A stretch of 23,711 bases of DNA from Dehalococcoidales bacterium (GCA_028706995.1 JAQTVR010000003.1:1-23711), one strand, 5' to 3'. Positions 16,089 to 23,579 are shown, counted from the stretch's first letter. A program made the numbers and translations. The notes: a model not told the origin generated them from the letters alone.

Positions 16089-16096
16089 AATAGAGC

Positions 16097-16828
16097 ATGG
16101 TTTCTGTTATACTTATGTTTGTAAGTACAACCTCCCTGTGGGAATGTGAAATAGTATTGTTCAGTATATTATTGATAACAAAAGAACCCGGAGAACCGGT
16201 AGAACTAGAGTCAGGATTGATTCAAAATGGTTTTACCTGCTCGGGTATATCTTACAAAGATGTAGAATTGGACCAGGTACCCCGGCAAACCCCCGACGTC
16301 ATAATTTTAGAAGTAACCGATAATCTGCCCTCTCTCACAACATGGCATTTAATCAACTGGTTCAAACATAAAATATCCCTGCCTGTTATCGCCATAGTAG
16401 ATAAAAAATACCTGTATAATATAAATAATCTCAGGATAGATGATTTTATCGTAACCCCCTTTGATATTAACGAGCTTGTTGCAAGGATAAAACGCCTGCT
16501 GCAAAGGGTTAAAAACATGGAAAGCGGGGATGTAATAAAATGCGACGGGTTGCTTATCGACCTGGTCAAATGCGAGGTTACCCTGGAAAACCAGATTATC
16601 GAGCTTACCTTTAAAGAGTATGAACTGCTCCGGTATCTTGCCAGTAATCAAGGCCGCGTTTTCTCAAGAGAAGCCCTGCTGGATAAGGTATGGGGATATG
16701 ATTATTTCGGCGGAGACAGAACTGTGGATGTACATATAAGAAGACTCAGGAGCAAGATAGAAGACGCCGACCATACTTTTATAGAGACAGTACGCAATAT
16801 AGGATACAGGTTCAAAAAGAACACTTAA
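16097..16828 (+). CDS. OmpR-family regulator with a degenerate receiver domain (GlnR-like)
   Basis: A 243-residue transcription factor. The C-terminal winged helix (about 148-241) is a clear OmpR/PhoB DNA-binding domain: LTFKEYELLRYLASNQGRV, REALLDKVWGYDY, RTVDVHIRRLRSKIE and VRNIGYRF. The receiver (about 22-135) lacks the acidic pair after its first strand (ILLITKEPGE). It also has Glu72 where the phospho-accepting Asp should be (VIILEV) and Thr120 in place of the conserved Lys (IVTPFD). Phosphorelay control is therefore unlikely, and no histidine kinase gene is nearby. This resembles actinobacterial GlnR, an orphan OmpR-type nitrogen regulator. The gap to the GXGXG gene is 8 bases, and amtB-glnB-glnB-glnA follow. 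The true start may be later (ATG 16115 or TTG 16157), since the first 20 residues are atypical. Confidence 0.88.
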   Translation: MVSVILMFVSTTSLWECEIVLFSILLITKEPGEPVELESGLIQNGFTCSGISYKDVELDQVPRQTPDVIILEVTDNLPSLTTWHLINWFKHKISLPVIAIVDKKYLYNINNLRIDDFIVTPFDINELVARIKRLLQRVKNMESGDVIKCDGLLIDLVKCEVTLENQIIELTFKEYELLRYLASNQGRVFSREALLDKVWGYDYFGGDRTVDVHIRRLRSKIEDADHTFIETVRNIGYRFKKNT

Positions 16829-16855
16829 ACAATCCCTCGTCATAAGTCCCCGGAT

Positions 16856-16909
16856 TTAACACCGCTGTAACATTGGCGCAATATCCCGGAAACAATAACC
16901 TAATATACT
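16856..16909 (+). promoter_or_regulatory. amtB promoter with four pentamers phased at 11 bp (GlnR-box-like)
   Basis: TTAAC (16856-16860), GTAAC (16867-16871), GCAAT (16878-16882) and GAAAC (16889-16893) are each separated by exactly six bases. Ten bases after the last lies TATACT (16904-16909), a good -10; TATATA at 16914-16919 is an alternative. No normal -35 is seen, as expected for an activator-dependent promoter. The pattern closely matches the published Streptomyces GlnR consensus gTnAc-n6-GaAAc repeated, as I recall it. The likely binder is the regulator encoded just upstream. Confidence 0.55.
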
Positions 16910-16938
16910 GGACTATATAAGCATTTCTGGAGGTATTT

Positions 16939-18168
16939 ATGGTTGTTGACTCGGGAGACACAGCCTGGATATTAGTATCCTCAGCACTGGTGATGTTGAT
17001 GACCCCCGGTGTTGCCTTCTTCTACGGAGGAATGGTCAGGCGTAAAAATATCCTTTCTACAATGATGATGAGCTTCGTTTGTTTAGCTCTGGTAGCTCTT
17101 ATCTGGGTAATCTATGGTTACAGCCTCAGCTTCGGAGACGATATAGGCGGTATCATCGGAGGCTTCAACTTCTTTGGAATGGCTAATGTCGGATTCGAAG
17201 CATCGGATATCTATGCCATTACAGTTCCGCACCTGGCGTTTATGATATTCCAGGCGATGTTTGCAATAATCACAATAGCCCTGTTTACAGGCGCTGTAGT
17301 AGAACGTATAAAATTCAGCGCCCTGCTGATTATTGCTGCACTATGGATAACACTTGTATATTGCCCGATAGCGCACTGGGTTTGGGGAAGCGGCGGCTGG
17401 TTATTCAACCTGGGAACACTTGATTTTGCCGGCGGTACCGTAGTTCATATCAATGCCGGTGTTGCAGCCCTGGCACTGGTACTGTTACTTGGCAAGAGAA
17501 AGGGCTTTCCGCAACAACCTATGGAAGCCAACAATATTCCGCTGGTGGTTTTAGGCGCATCTCTTTTATGGTTCGGCTGGTACGGATTCAATGCCGGCAG
17601 CGCCCTGGCAGCCAACGGTTTGGCGGCTAATGCCTTTGTTACCACCACGGTCGCTGCTGCTGCCGCCGCCTTTACGTGGATGATAATAAGCTGGATACAA
17701 AGACGCCCGACTATTCTGGGAACCGTTACAGGGGCTGTTGCCGGACTGGTGGCTATTACTCCGGCAGCCGGCTTCGTATCCCCTATGGCGGCTATTGCTA
17801 TAGGTTTCGGGGCAGGAACTATCTGCTATTTTGTTATGGTACTAATGAAAACCAGGCTTCATTTTGATGATTCACTGGATGTTTTTGCCATCCATGGCGT
17901 CGGCGGCATCTGGGGCGCCTTGGCTACCGGTGTATTTGCCGATGCCGCTATCAATGGATATAATGGCTTGCTTTCAGGAAACGCAAAACAGCTCTTAATA
18001 CAGATACTGGCTGTAGTCATAGTAGTTGCCTTCACCTTTATTATGACAATGATCATAGGTAAATTGGTCGACAAGACAATCGGGCTTAGGGTTAACTCTA
18101 AAGAAGAGACCGTCGGTCTTGACCTGTCGCAACACGGAGAAAGGGCATACGGAGGTTTACTCCGATGA
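16939..18168 (+). CDS. amtB: Ammonium transporter Amt
   Basis: A 409-residue inner-membrane ammonium channel with about 11 hydrophobic segments. The pore twin histidines are His170 (GGTVVHINAG) and His319 (DVFAIHGVGG), and Asp162 (TLDFAGG) lies at the ammonium-recognition site. The gate region includes FMIFQAMFAI and WFGWYGFNAGS. There is no long cleavable signal; the first segment begins within 12 residues of the start, consistent with an N-out family member. GGAGGT lies just before the ATG. The stop overlaps the start of the P-II gene by four bases (ATGA), so AmtB and its likely P-II plug are made together. Cytoplasmic tail: about 30 residues ending HGERAYGGLLR. Confidence 0.96.
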   Translation: MVVDSGDTAWILVSSALVMLMTPGVAFFYGGMVRRKNILSTMMMSFVCLALVALIWVIYGYSLSFGDDIGGIIGGFNFFGMANVGFEASDIYAITVPHLAFMIFQAMFAIITIALFTGAVVERIKFSALLIIAALWITLVYCPIAHWVWGSGGWLFNLGTLDFAGGTVVHINAGVAALALVLLLGKRKGFPQQPMEANNIPLVVLGASLLWFGWYGFNAGSALAANGLAANAFVTTTVAAAAAAFTWMIISWIQRRPTILGTVTGAVAGLVAITPAAGFVSPMAAIAIGFGAGTICYFVMVLMKTRLHFDDSLDVFAIHGVGGIWGALATGVFADAAINGYNGLLSGNAKQLLIQILAVVIVVAFTFIMTMIIGKLVDKTIGLRVNSKEETVGLDLSQHGERAYGGLLR

Positions 18169-18503
18169 AGAAGATAGAAGCGATCATCCGCGAAGAGAAG
18201 CTGGATTGTGTTAAAAAAACCCTGGAAAAAGAGAATTATTTCGGGATAACCGTCAGCGAAGTGATCGGCAGGGACAGGCAAAAGGGAATACCCCTGCAAT
18301 GGCGCGCAGGAGAATATATGGTGGATTTGATACCTAAGATAAAACTGGAACTGGTAGTTCTTGACGAGGATGTGGATAAGATACTGGATATTATCGCTGG
18401 CAACGCCAGGACCGGCGAGGTAGGTGATGGGAAAATATTTGTTCTGCCCGTATCCGGCATACTCCGCATCCGGACAGGGGATAAAGACGAAAATGCTATC
18501 TAA
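18165..18503 (+). CDS. P-II nitrogen regulatory protein (GlnK-like, amtB-linked)
   Basis: A 112-residue P-II protein, expected as a trimer binding ATP/ADP and 2-oxoglutarate. It has the N-terminal MKKIEAIIREEKL, the T-loop from GRDRQKG through QWRAGEYMVDLIPK, and the signature TGEVGDGKIFVLPV. The ATP-contact end is RIRTGDKDENAI. In the T-loop, Trp sits where E. coli GlnB/GlnK have the uridylylated Tyr51 (QWRAGEY against LYRGAEY), so GlnD-type uridylylation at that site is not possible. Overlap with amtB by four bases is the classic amtB-glnK arrangement, so its main partner is probably AmtB. About three quarters of its residues match the second copy at 18618. Confidence 0.95.
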   Translation: MKKIEAIIREEKLDCVKKTLEKENYFGITVSEVIGRDRQKGIPLQWRAGEYMVDLIPKIKLELVVLDEDVDKILDIIAGNARTGEVGDGKIFVLPVSGILRIRTGDKDENAI

Positions 18504-18528
18504 GTCAGGGTTTATCCTGCTGTAAGTG

Positions 18529-18584
18529 ATTGTTTCTAAAATAATTATTTTTGTAATATTTTGGAAACAATATTCAGTTATAAT
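18529..18584 (+). promoter_or_regulatory. Promoter of the second P-II gene with GlnR-box-like element and inverted repeat
   Basis: GTAAT (18553-18557), six bases, GAAACAATA (18564-18572), six bases, TATAAT (18579-18584): the same layout and spacing as the amtB promoter, including an identical GGAAACAATA. The element also forms the right arm (18557-18571) of a 15-bp inverted repeat with 18529-18543, which has one mismatch that becomes G-U in RNA. It may thus act as an operator, a weak attenuator, or both. Confidence 0.5.
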
Positions 18585-18617
18585 TATACGAAGTTATTAA
18601 AAAGTTTTAAAATAAGG

Positions 18618-18956
18618 ATGAAAAAGATAGAAGCTATCATACGGGAAGAAAGTCTTGAAGGTGTTAAAAAAGCCCTCGAGAAAGAAAGCTATTTCGGGAT
18701 GACCGTCAGCGAAGTAAGCGGCAGGGGCAGGCAAAACGGGATCTCTTTGCAGTGGCGTTCCGGGGAATACAGGGTGGATCTGATACCCAAGACGAAAATC
18801 GAGCTGGTGGTGCTCGACGAGGATGTAGATACCGTTTTAGACGCTATTACCGGTCAAGCAAGGTCTGGGGAGATAGGCGATGGCAAGATATTTATTATGC
18901 CGGTAGATAGTGTGCTTCGTATAAGGACAGGTGATAGAGACGAGAACGCAATATAG
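18618..18956 (+). CDS. P-II nitrogen regulatory protein, second copy (glnA-linked)
   Basis: A 112-residue P-II paralogue of the protein at 18165. It has MKKIEAIIREESL, GRGRQNG, QWRSGEYRVDLIPK, the signature SGEIGDGKIFIMPV and the end RIRTGDRDENAI. Again Trp replaces the modifiable Tyr of the T-loop. Differences are concentrated in the T-loop (GRGRQNGIS against GRDRQKGIP) and near residues 90-100, which suggests different partners, for example glutamine synthetase or the regulator instead of AmtB. The frame extends upstream to a TTG at 18561, but ATG at 18618 matches the family start exactly; AAGG is directly before it, which is close spacing. It has its own promoter with a GlnR-like box and lies 106 bases before glnA. 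Confidence 0.93.
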   Translation: MKKIEAIIREESLEGVKKALEKESYFGMTVSEVSGRGRQNGISLQWRSGEYRVDLIPKTKIELVVLDEDVDTVLDAITGQARSGEIGDGKIFIMPVDSVLRIRTGDRDENAI

Positions 18957-18973
18957 AGAGAGGTATTGCGCTG

Positions 18974-18994
18974 ATGATATGATCAATATATCAT
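18974..18994. promoter_or_regulatory. Palindrome in the glnA leader region
   Basis: ATGATAT (18974-18980) and ATATCAT (18988-18994) form a perfect inverted repeat with a seven-base centre, 18 bases after the second P-II stop. It could be an operator or a weak attenuator. I see no GlnR-like box and no convincing -35/-10 pair between here and glnA, so glnA may largely depend on transcription from the P-II promoter. Confidence 0.25.
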
Positions 18995-19062
18995 TTGCTG
19001 CTATTTCCATTTCTTAATTTCGGTTACATTATATTTTTATATAAAATAATTTGGGAGGAAAA

Positions 19063-20406
19063 ATGTATAACAAAAGTAGAGATGAAGCTTGCGAGTACGT
19101 ATTAAAGTCAGCCAAAGAGCACGATGTTAAGTTTATTAAGTTCTGGTTTACCGATATAAACGGTTTCCTCAAGAGTTTCGCCATCACTATCCAGGAACTG
19201 GAACACGCACTGGTCGATGGGATGGGATTCGACGGTTCTTCAATCGAGGGTTTTTGCCGTATCGATGAGAGCGATATGATCGCCTTACCCGATCCGGAAA
19301 CGTTTAAATTACTGCCATGGAGACCTCGAGAACACCGAGCCGTAGCCAGGATGTTCTGTGACATCCTTAAACCGGAAGGCACTCCGTTCGATGGGGACCC
19401 GAGATTTGTACTCAAACAAAATCTGAAAAAAGCATCTGATTTAGGTTACACGTTCTATGTAGGGCCTGAACTGGAATACTTCTATTTCAAGGATAGCAAT
19501 GGAACTGAAGTACTGGATAAAGCCGGGTATTTCGACTTGACGCCGGTTGATGCCGCTCTCGACATGAGAAGAGACACAGTGCTAATGCTGGAAGAAATGG
19601 GAATACCTATCGAGTATTCACACCACGAGGTCGCCCCCAGCCAGCATGAAATCGACATGAGATATACCGATGCCCTGACGATGGCGGATAATGTAATGAC
19701 ATATCGAATGGTAGTTAAAGAAGTGGCGCTCAAAAACGGCGTTTATGCTTCTTTTATGCCCAAACCTATCTTCGGGGAAAATGGTAGCGGTATGCATGTT
19801 CATCAATCGCTTTTCAAGGGTGATAGAAATTCCTTCTTCGATAAAGATGACAAATATTACCTGTCGAAAACAGCCAGGAGCTATATTGCCGGCATATTAA
19901 AGTATGCCCCGGAAATTATCTCCGTTACCAATCAATGGGTAAACTCATATAAAAGACTGGTTCCGGGTTATGAGGCTCCGGTATATCTTTCCTGGGCACG
20001 CCGCAACCGTTCTGACATGGTCAGAGTCCCCGAATACCGCCCGGGCAGGGAGAATTCCACCAGGATTGAGTTCCGTGCACCTGATCCCGCCTGCAATCCG
20101 TATCTTGCTTTCAGCGTTATGCTGGCAGCAGGCCTTGAGGGTATCGAAAAAGGCCTTGAGCCACCTGAGCCAGTAGAGGAAAACGTCTATGAAATGAGCG
20201 AAGCCGAAAGAGAAAAAAGAGGCATCGGCACTTTACCCGGCAGTCTCTCTGAAGCCATAAAATTAACCGAAAAGAGCGAGTTGGTTAAAAAGGCTCTGGG
20301 TGATCATGTTTTCGACGCCTTTATTGCGAACAAGAAAATAGAATGGGATAAATACAGAACACAGGTAACCGAATATGAATTAAATAAATATCTACCGGTA
20401 CTGTAA
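19063..20406 (+). CDS. glnA: Glutamine synthetase, type I
   Basis: A 447-residue GS that makes glutamine from glutamate, ammonia and ATP; a dodecamer in the family. Landmarks are WFTDINGFLKSFAI, the active-site loop GMGFDGSSIEGFCRIDESDM, the metal ligands in GPELEYFYF and HHEVAPSQHE, and GSGMHVHQSLF. NQWVNSYKRLVPGYEAPVY, the ATP site, and FRAPDPACNPYLAF follow. Length and the C-terminal region (no NLYDL tyrosine motif) fit the GSI-alpha subtype, which is not adenylylated. The Arg in GFCR corresponds to Bacillus Arg62, involved in feedback inhibition. The ATG at 19063 has GGGAGGA directly upstream; an upstream TTG at 19051 is inside that ribosome site. With the upstream glutamate synthase it completes a GS-GOGAT cycle. 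Confidence 0.97.
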   Translation: MYNKSRDEACEYVLKSAKEHDVKFIKFWFTDINGFLKSFAITIQELEHALVDGMGFDGSSIEGFCRIDESDMIALPDPETFKLLPWRPREHRAVARMFCDILKPEGTPFDGDPRFVLKQNLKKASDLGYTFYVGPELEYFYFKDSNGTEVLDKAGYFDLTPVDAALDMRRDTVLMLEEMGIPIEYSHHEVAPSQHEIDMRYTDALTMADNVMTYRMVVKEVALKNGVYASFMPKPIFGENGSGMHVHQSLFKGDRNSFFDKDDKYYLSKTARSYIAGILKYAPEIISVTNQWVNSYKRLVPGYEAPVYLSWARRNRSDMVRVPEYRPGRENSTRIEFRAPDPACNPYLAFSVMLAAGLEGIEKGLEPPEPVEENVYEMSEAEREKRGIGTLPGSLSEAIKLTEKSELVKKALGDHVFDAFIANKKIEWDKYRTQVTEYELNKYLPVL

Positions 20407-20476
20407 TCTTAATAAGTAAAAATACGATTGCCCGCAAAACAACCTTTAAATCGTAGCAGGCAATTCAGGGTGAACA

Positions 20477-21889
20477 ATGTTAGACTTATTTGAAAAACAA
20501 AGGCAGTGTTGGTTAACGAAGCGAAGCCAAAGACCAGATCGACAGGTCTACGGTAATCGCAAACCATTTATGTGGCTAATGCGTCTTATGCTATTTGGAA
20601 TAATCATGCCGCTGCTAGCTACCTCTATTACCATGAATATCAATGCAGCCAACTCACATATTGATGTCCTTGAAGTAAAAGGAACTATCAACCCGGTCCT
20701 GGTGGGTTATATCGAACGCGGCATCCAACAAGCCGAAAAGAATGGAGCAGTGGCTGTTATCATCCAACTGGATACCCCCGGTGGCCTGGATACGTCCATG
20801 CGTGATATCGTCCAGGTCATGGTCAACAGCCGGGTTCCCGTGGTGGTCTATGTCTCTCCAGCAGGAGCGCGTGCCGCTTCCGCCGGAGTCTTTATCACTA
20901 TGGCTAGCCATGTTGCCGCCATGGCACCGAATACGGCAATAGGGGCGGCACATCCTGTGTCGTTGGGCGAGGGTGAAATGCCGGCAGGCATGGAGGAGAA
21001 AGTAGTCAACGACGCTGCGGCATATATTCGGAGCATAGCTGAAGCCCACGGCCGCAATATGGAGTGGGCAGAGAGTGCAGTCAGAGAAAGTGTTTCTGCC
21101 ACAGAGCAAGAGGCTCTGTCACTTAATGTCATTGACATAGTCTCCCCCGACCTTAACACCCTTATAGGGCAACTTGACAACATGCAGGTGACCATGCTCA
21201 ATGGTAGCGTCATTACCCTGCAGACCATAGGGATAAGCGTAAACCACGTAGGAATGACTGCTATAGAAGATTTTTTATATGCTATTGCTGACCCCAATAT
21301 TGCTTTTCTGCTGTTAAGTTTAGCCTCGCTGGGTATAATCATAGAGATATTGAATCCCGGGCTCATATTCCCCGGAGTCGTCGGTACCATCAGTTTGCTT
21401 TTCGCCTTCTATTCTCTGGGAATACTGGCGGTAAACTGGGCCGGTGTCCTGCTTATTATTCTTGCCTTCGGTTTATTTGCTGCTGAAGTTTTAACCACTA
21501 CCTTCGGTTTATTTACCGCCGGGGGTGTGGTCTCACTCGTCATCGGTTCCATGATCCTATTTGCCGGAGCATCTCCGGTTTTCCAGATAGACCCCTGGCT
21601 CATTGCCTCCGTCGTCATTATCATTACCGGTATGTCCGCTCTGGTGGTTAACCGTGTCATAAGTACTTACCGCAGACAGGCCAAGACAGGCCGAGAAGAG
21701 CTCATTGGCAAGACCGCTGTAGTAAAAACCACCCTAAATCCAGATGGAACGGTCTTTTACAGGGGGGAATACTGGAACGCAATCTCGGAATCCGGCATAG
21801 TAGAGCCTGACGAGCAGGTTACCATACTCAGGATGGAAGGTCTCACGCTGTATGTAACCAGAAAGCCTGCCAAAGAGACAACATTGTAA
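20477..21889 (+). CDS. NfeD family membrane-bound serine protease (ClpP-class)
   Basis: A 470-residue long NfeD (1b type). An N-terminal hydrophobic segment (about 33-55) is followed by a ClpP-like protease domain (about 60-260). It has LDTPGGLDTSMRDIV, Ser135 in GARAASAGVF and Lys175 in MEEKVVNDAA. Their 40-residue spacing closely matches the Ser-Lys dyad of the archaeal homologue 1510-N. About four to five membrane segments follow (about 275-400), then a C-terminal OB-fold NfeD domain (IGKTAVVKTTLNPDGTVFYRGEYWNA). Relatives often pair with SPFH/stomatin proteins, but none is next to it here. AGGGTGA is the ribosome site. The first 30 residues are polar and basic; ATG at residue 32 is an alternative start. 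The 70-base gap after glnA has only a poor hairpin, so read-through is possible. Confidence 0.92.
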   Translation: MLDLFEKQRQCWLTKRSQRPDRQVYGNRKPFMWLMRLMLFGIIMPLLATSITMNINAANSHIDVLEVKGTINPVLVGYIERGIQQAEKNGAVAVIIQLDTPGGLDTSMRDIVQVMVNSRVPVVVYVSPAGARAASAGVFITMASHVAAMAPNTAIGAAHPVSLGEGEMPAGMEEKVVNDAAAYIRSIAEAHGRNMEWAESAVRESVSATEQEALSLNVIDIVSPDLNTLIGQLDNMQVTMLNGSVITLQTIGISVNHVGMTAIEDFLYAIADPNIAFLLLSLASLGIIIEILNPGLIFPGVVGTISLLFAFYSLGILAVNWAGVLLIILAFGLFAAEVLTTTFGLFTAGGVVSLVIGSMILFAGASPVFQIDPWLIASVVIIITGMSALVVNRVISTYRRQAKTGREELIGKTAVVKTTLNPDGTVFYRGEYWNAISESGIVEPDEQVTILRMEGLTLYVTRKPAKETTL

Positions 21890-22215
21890 AGTAATATTGC
21901 TCATATAAGATACCTGCTGACTCTATCATCCCGCTATTGTTCTACATAAATTGGCTTTCGATATACTCAGGACCTGCCACAATCAGCCTGGTTTTTTACC
22001 GCCCACCCTCTTTTGTCCCGAGCCTGGCGAAGGGTTAGTCCTTTAAAAGTATAAAAAACGGATGTCAATTCTATATTCGACACCCGCTATGGTTCGACGG
22101 GCTATTCATCCTGAAGGGGGACTTCGTCCTTAAAAGGGATTCTCCCTTAAAGGACGCCCACGTTACACTCTTGACTATGCTATGAGCGATAAGGTTTCTG
22201 CCATTGCTCGGAACA
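21890..22215. other. Intergenic region between convergent NfeD and rlmN genes
   Basis: No supported gene. The first 125 bases show nothing I recognise. From about 22017 to 22156 it holds REP-like repeat sequence, entered separately. I see no clear U-tract terminator for either convergent gene. Confidence 0.6.
22017..22156. repeat. REP-like repeat cluster, copy 1
   Basis: Two related units. CCCGAGCCTGGCGAAGGG (22017-22034), with following TAGTCC..TT.AAA, matches the unit near 23459. GGTTCGACGGGCTATTC (22091-22107) resembles the GGTTCGAC arm near 23410. It ends in a strong hairpin, 22125-22139 against 22143-22156, with arms CGTCCTT...AAGGGA and TCCCTTAAAGGACG. Such palindromes with TTCGAC/GTCGAA arms are typical of interspersed REP-type elements between genes. 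Confidence 0.55.
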
Positions 22216-23292
22216 TCACAGGCTTGATTTTCCGGAAAGAAAACGGCTGCGTAGCTGCCCGCATCCGGCATTTATATCCTGCCCGCGTGACTGCCGCAGA
22301 GTCACGTTTATTTTTAACCGCTCCAGCTCTTCTTTAAAGGTTGTAACCGTGGATTGAGATGGGGCGAAGTAACCGGGATTACCGGTATTGTTAGACGGAA
22401 TAAGATTAACATGACAATTAAATCCCTTGAGCAAATACGCCAGGGAGCGGGCATGCGACGGCGAATCGTTAATACCATTGAACAGAGCATATTCGAAGCT
22501 GATACGACGCCCCGTCATATTGAAATAACTGTAGCAGGCGGACATCAGTTCCCTGACAGGATACTTCTGATTAACAGGCACCAGCTTATTCCGCAAAGCA
22601 TCATCGGCCGCGTGTAACGAAATAGACAGGCCGACTTGGAGTTCCTCCCGGCTCAAACGGTCCATCTGTGGAACCAGCCCCGACGTGGAAATAACCAGGT
22701 TACGGGCGCTGAGTCCGAACATATCCGGGGAATTCAGGCTTTCTATCGCCGCAAGTAAAGCATCATAATTAGCCAAGGGTTCCCCCATCCCCATAAAAAC
22801 CACATTGGTTACTTTTCCCCCACCCGTTTCCTGTAAGAGACGGGCAAAATACAGCACCTGGTCTATAATTTCACCCGGTGTAAGATTGCGCTCGAACCCC
22901 TGCTGACCTGTAGCACAGAATGGGCACCCTATCGGACAGCCTACCTGAGTGGAAACACAGATCGTGTTGCGCTCTTTACCCACAGCCGCCGGATAGTGCA
23001 TGAGAGTAGATTCGACGGTTTTATTATCCGCCACGGTAAACAGGACTTTTGTAGTGTCATTATATCCGCTTACTTCACTGACCGCCTGCATGCTGTGCAA
23101 CCGGAAACTCTCCTTGAGCCGGCAGCGCAGTTCTTGCGGCAGATCCGTCATCTCATCGAAGTCTTTAGCCATCTTGCGGTAGATCCATTGCTTTAACTGC
23201 CTGGTACGATAGCCGGATTCGCCGATAGATTCTATCAATTCCTGCAACTGGCCGGAATTCATATCGGTAAGACATGGTAACTTTTTATCCAT
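22216..23292 (-). CDS. rlmN: Dual-specificity RNA methyltransferase RlmN
   Basis: A 358-residue radical-SAM enzyme that methylates C2 of A2503 in 23S rRNA and A37 in some tRNAs. The radical-SAM cluster cysteines are Cys119, Cys123 and Cys126 (VGCPIGCPFCATGQQGF). Cys112 lies just before them and the methyl-carrying Cys344 is in QDINAGCGQLR. FMGMGEPLANYD, STSGLVPQMDRL and SISLHAADD are all standard. It is RlmN rather than Cfr, judged from the whole pattern and housekeeping context. No strong ribosome site precedes the ATG at 23290-23292, and a second in-frame ATG ten codons in is also without one. It converges with the NfeD gene; no operon partner is visible. Confidence 0.96.
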   Translation of the reverse strand: MDKKLPCLTDMNSGQLQELIESIGESGYRTRQLKQWIYRKMAKDFDEMTDLPQELRCRLKESFRLHSMQAVSEVSGYNDTTKVLFTVADNKTVESTLMHYPAAVGKERNTICVSTQVGCPIGCPFCATGQQGFERNLTPGEIIDQVLYFARLLQETGGGKVTNVVFMGMGEPLANYDALLAAIESLNSPDMFGLSARNLVISTSGLVPQMDRLSREELQVGLSISLHAADDALRNKLVPVNQKYPVRELMSACYSYFNMTGRRISFEYALFNGINDSPSHARSLAYLLKGFNCHVNLIPSNNTGNPGYFAPSQSTVTTFKEELERLKINVTLRQSRGQDINAGCGQLRSRFLSGKSSL

Positions 23293-23400
23293 AACATGTC
23301 ATTTTATCACGATGACCACATCTTCACTAATATAACCGATAATATATTTTTAACTTTTACTAATCAATCTTGATTGTGAAGATACTTTTTAAATAATCAC

Positions 23401-23500
23401 CGCCGCTTTGGTTCGACAAACTCACCATGAGCGGTTTCAATAATCCTATACCCACTCACCCTGAGTCTGTCGAAGGGTGAGTCCCTTCAAAGGGAAAAAG
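23401..23500. repeat. REP-like repeat, copy 2 (inverted pair)
   Basis: TTCGACAAACTCACCATGAG (23412-23431) and the complement of CCCTGAGTCTGTCGAA (near 23459-23474) share the core TTCGAC.(A/G)ACTCA, so the two halves face each other and can fold. The right half continues GGGTGAGTCCCTTCAAAGGG. The same half is found at 22017-22047. The repeat lies upstream of rlmN in the gap 23293-23644. Confidence 0.6.
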
Positions 23501-23549
23501 AGCGGAAACTATCACCAACCAGATTTAGAGAACCTTTTAACTGCTTCGC

Positions 23550-23579
23550 TTGACACAAAACCGGTATTAGCTGTATATT
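23550..23579 (+). promoter_or_regulatory. Promoter for the gene at the right edge
   Basis: A perfect TTGACA (23550-23555) is followed after 18 bases by TATATT (23574-23579). A second candidate is the extended -10 TGATATACT ending at 23620. Either fits the start at 23645. Confidence 0.5.

Noticed and set aside
19000..19050. GlnR-like box before glnA (GTTAC at 19023-19027 region)
   Set aside because: Only one reversed pentamer is present and no partner pentamer occurs at 11-bp phase on either strand.
20420..20465. Hairpin-like sequence between glnA and the NfeD gene
   Set aside because: Short broken stems (ATTGCC/GGCAAT and TACGAT/ATCGTA cannot form well together) and no U-run, so not called as a terminator.
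23408..23420. GGTTCGAC resembling a tRNA T-loop (also near 22091 and 6425)
   Set aside because: No acceptor stem, anticodon arm or CCA context can be fitted. Two copies belong to REP-like repeats and the one near 6425 is inside the zinc-ribbon gene.
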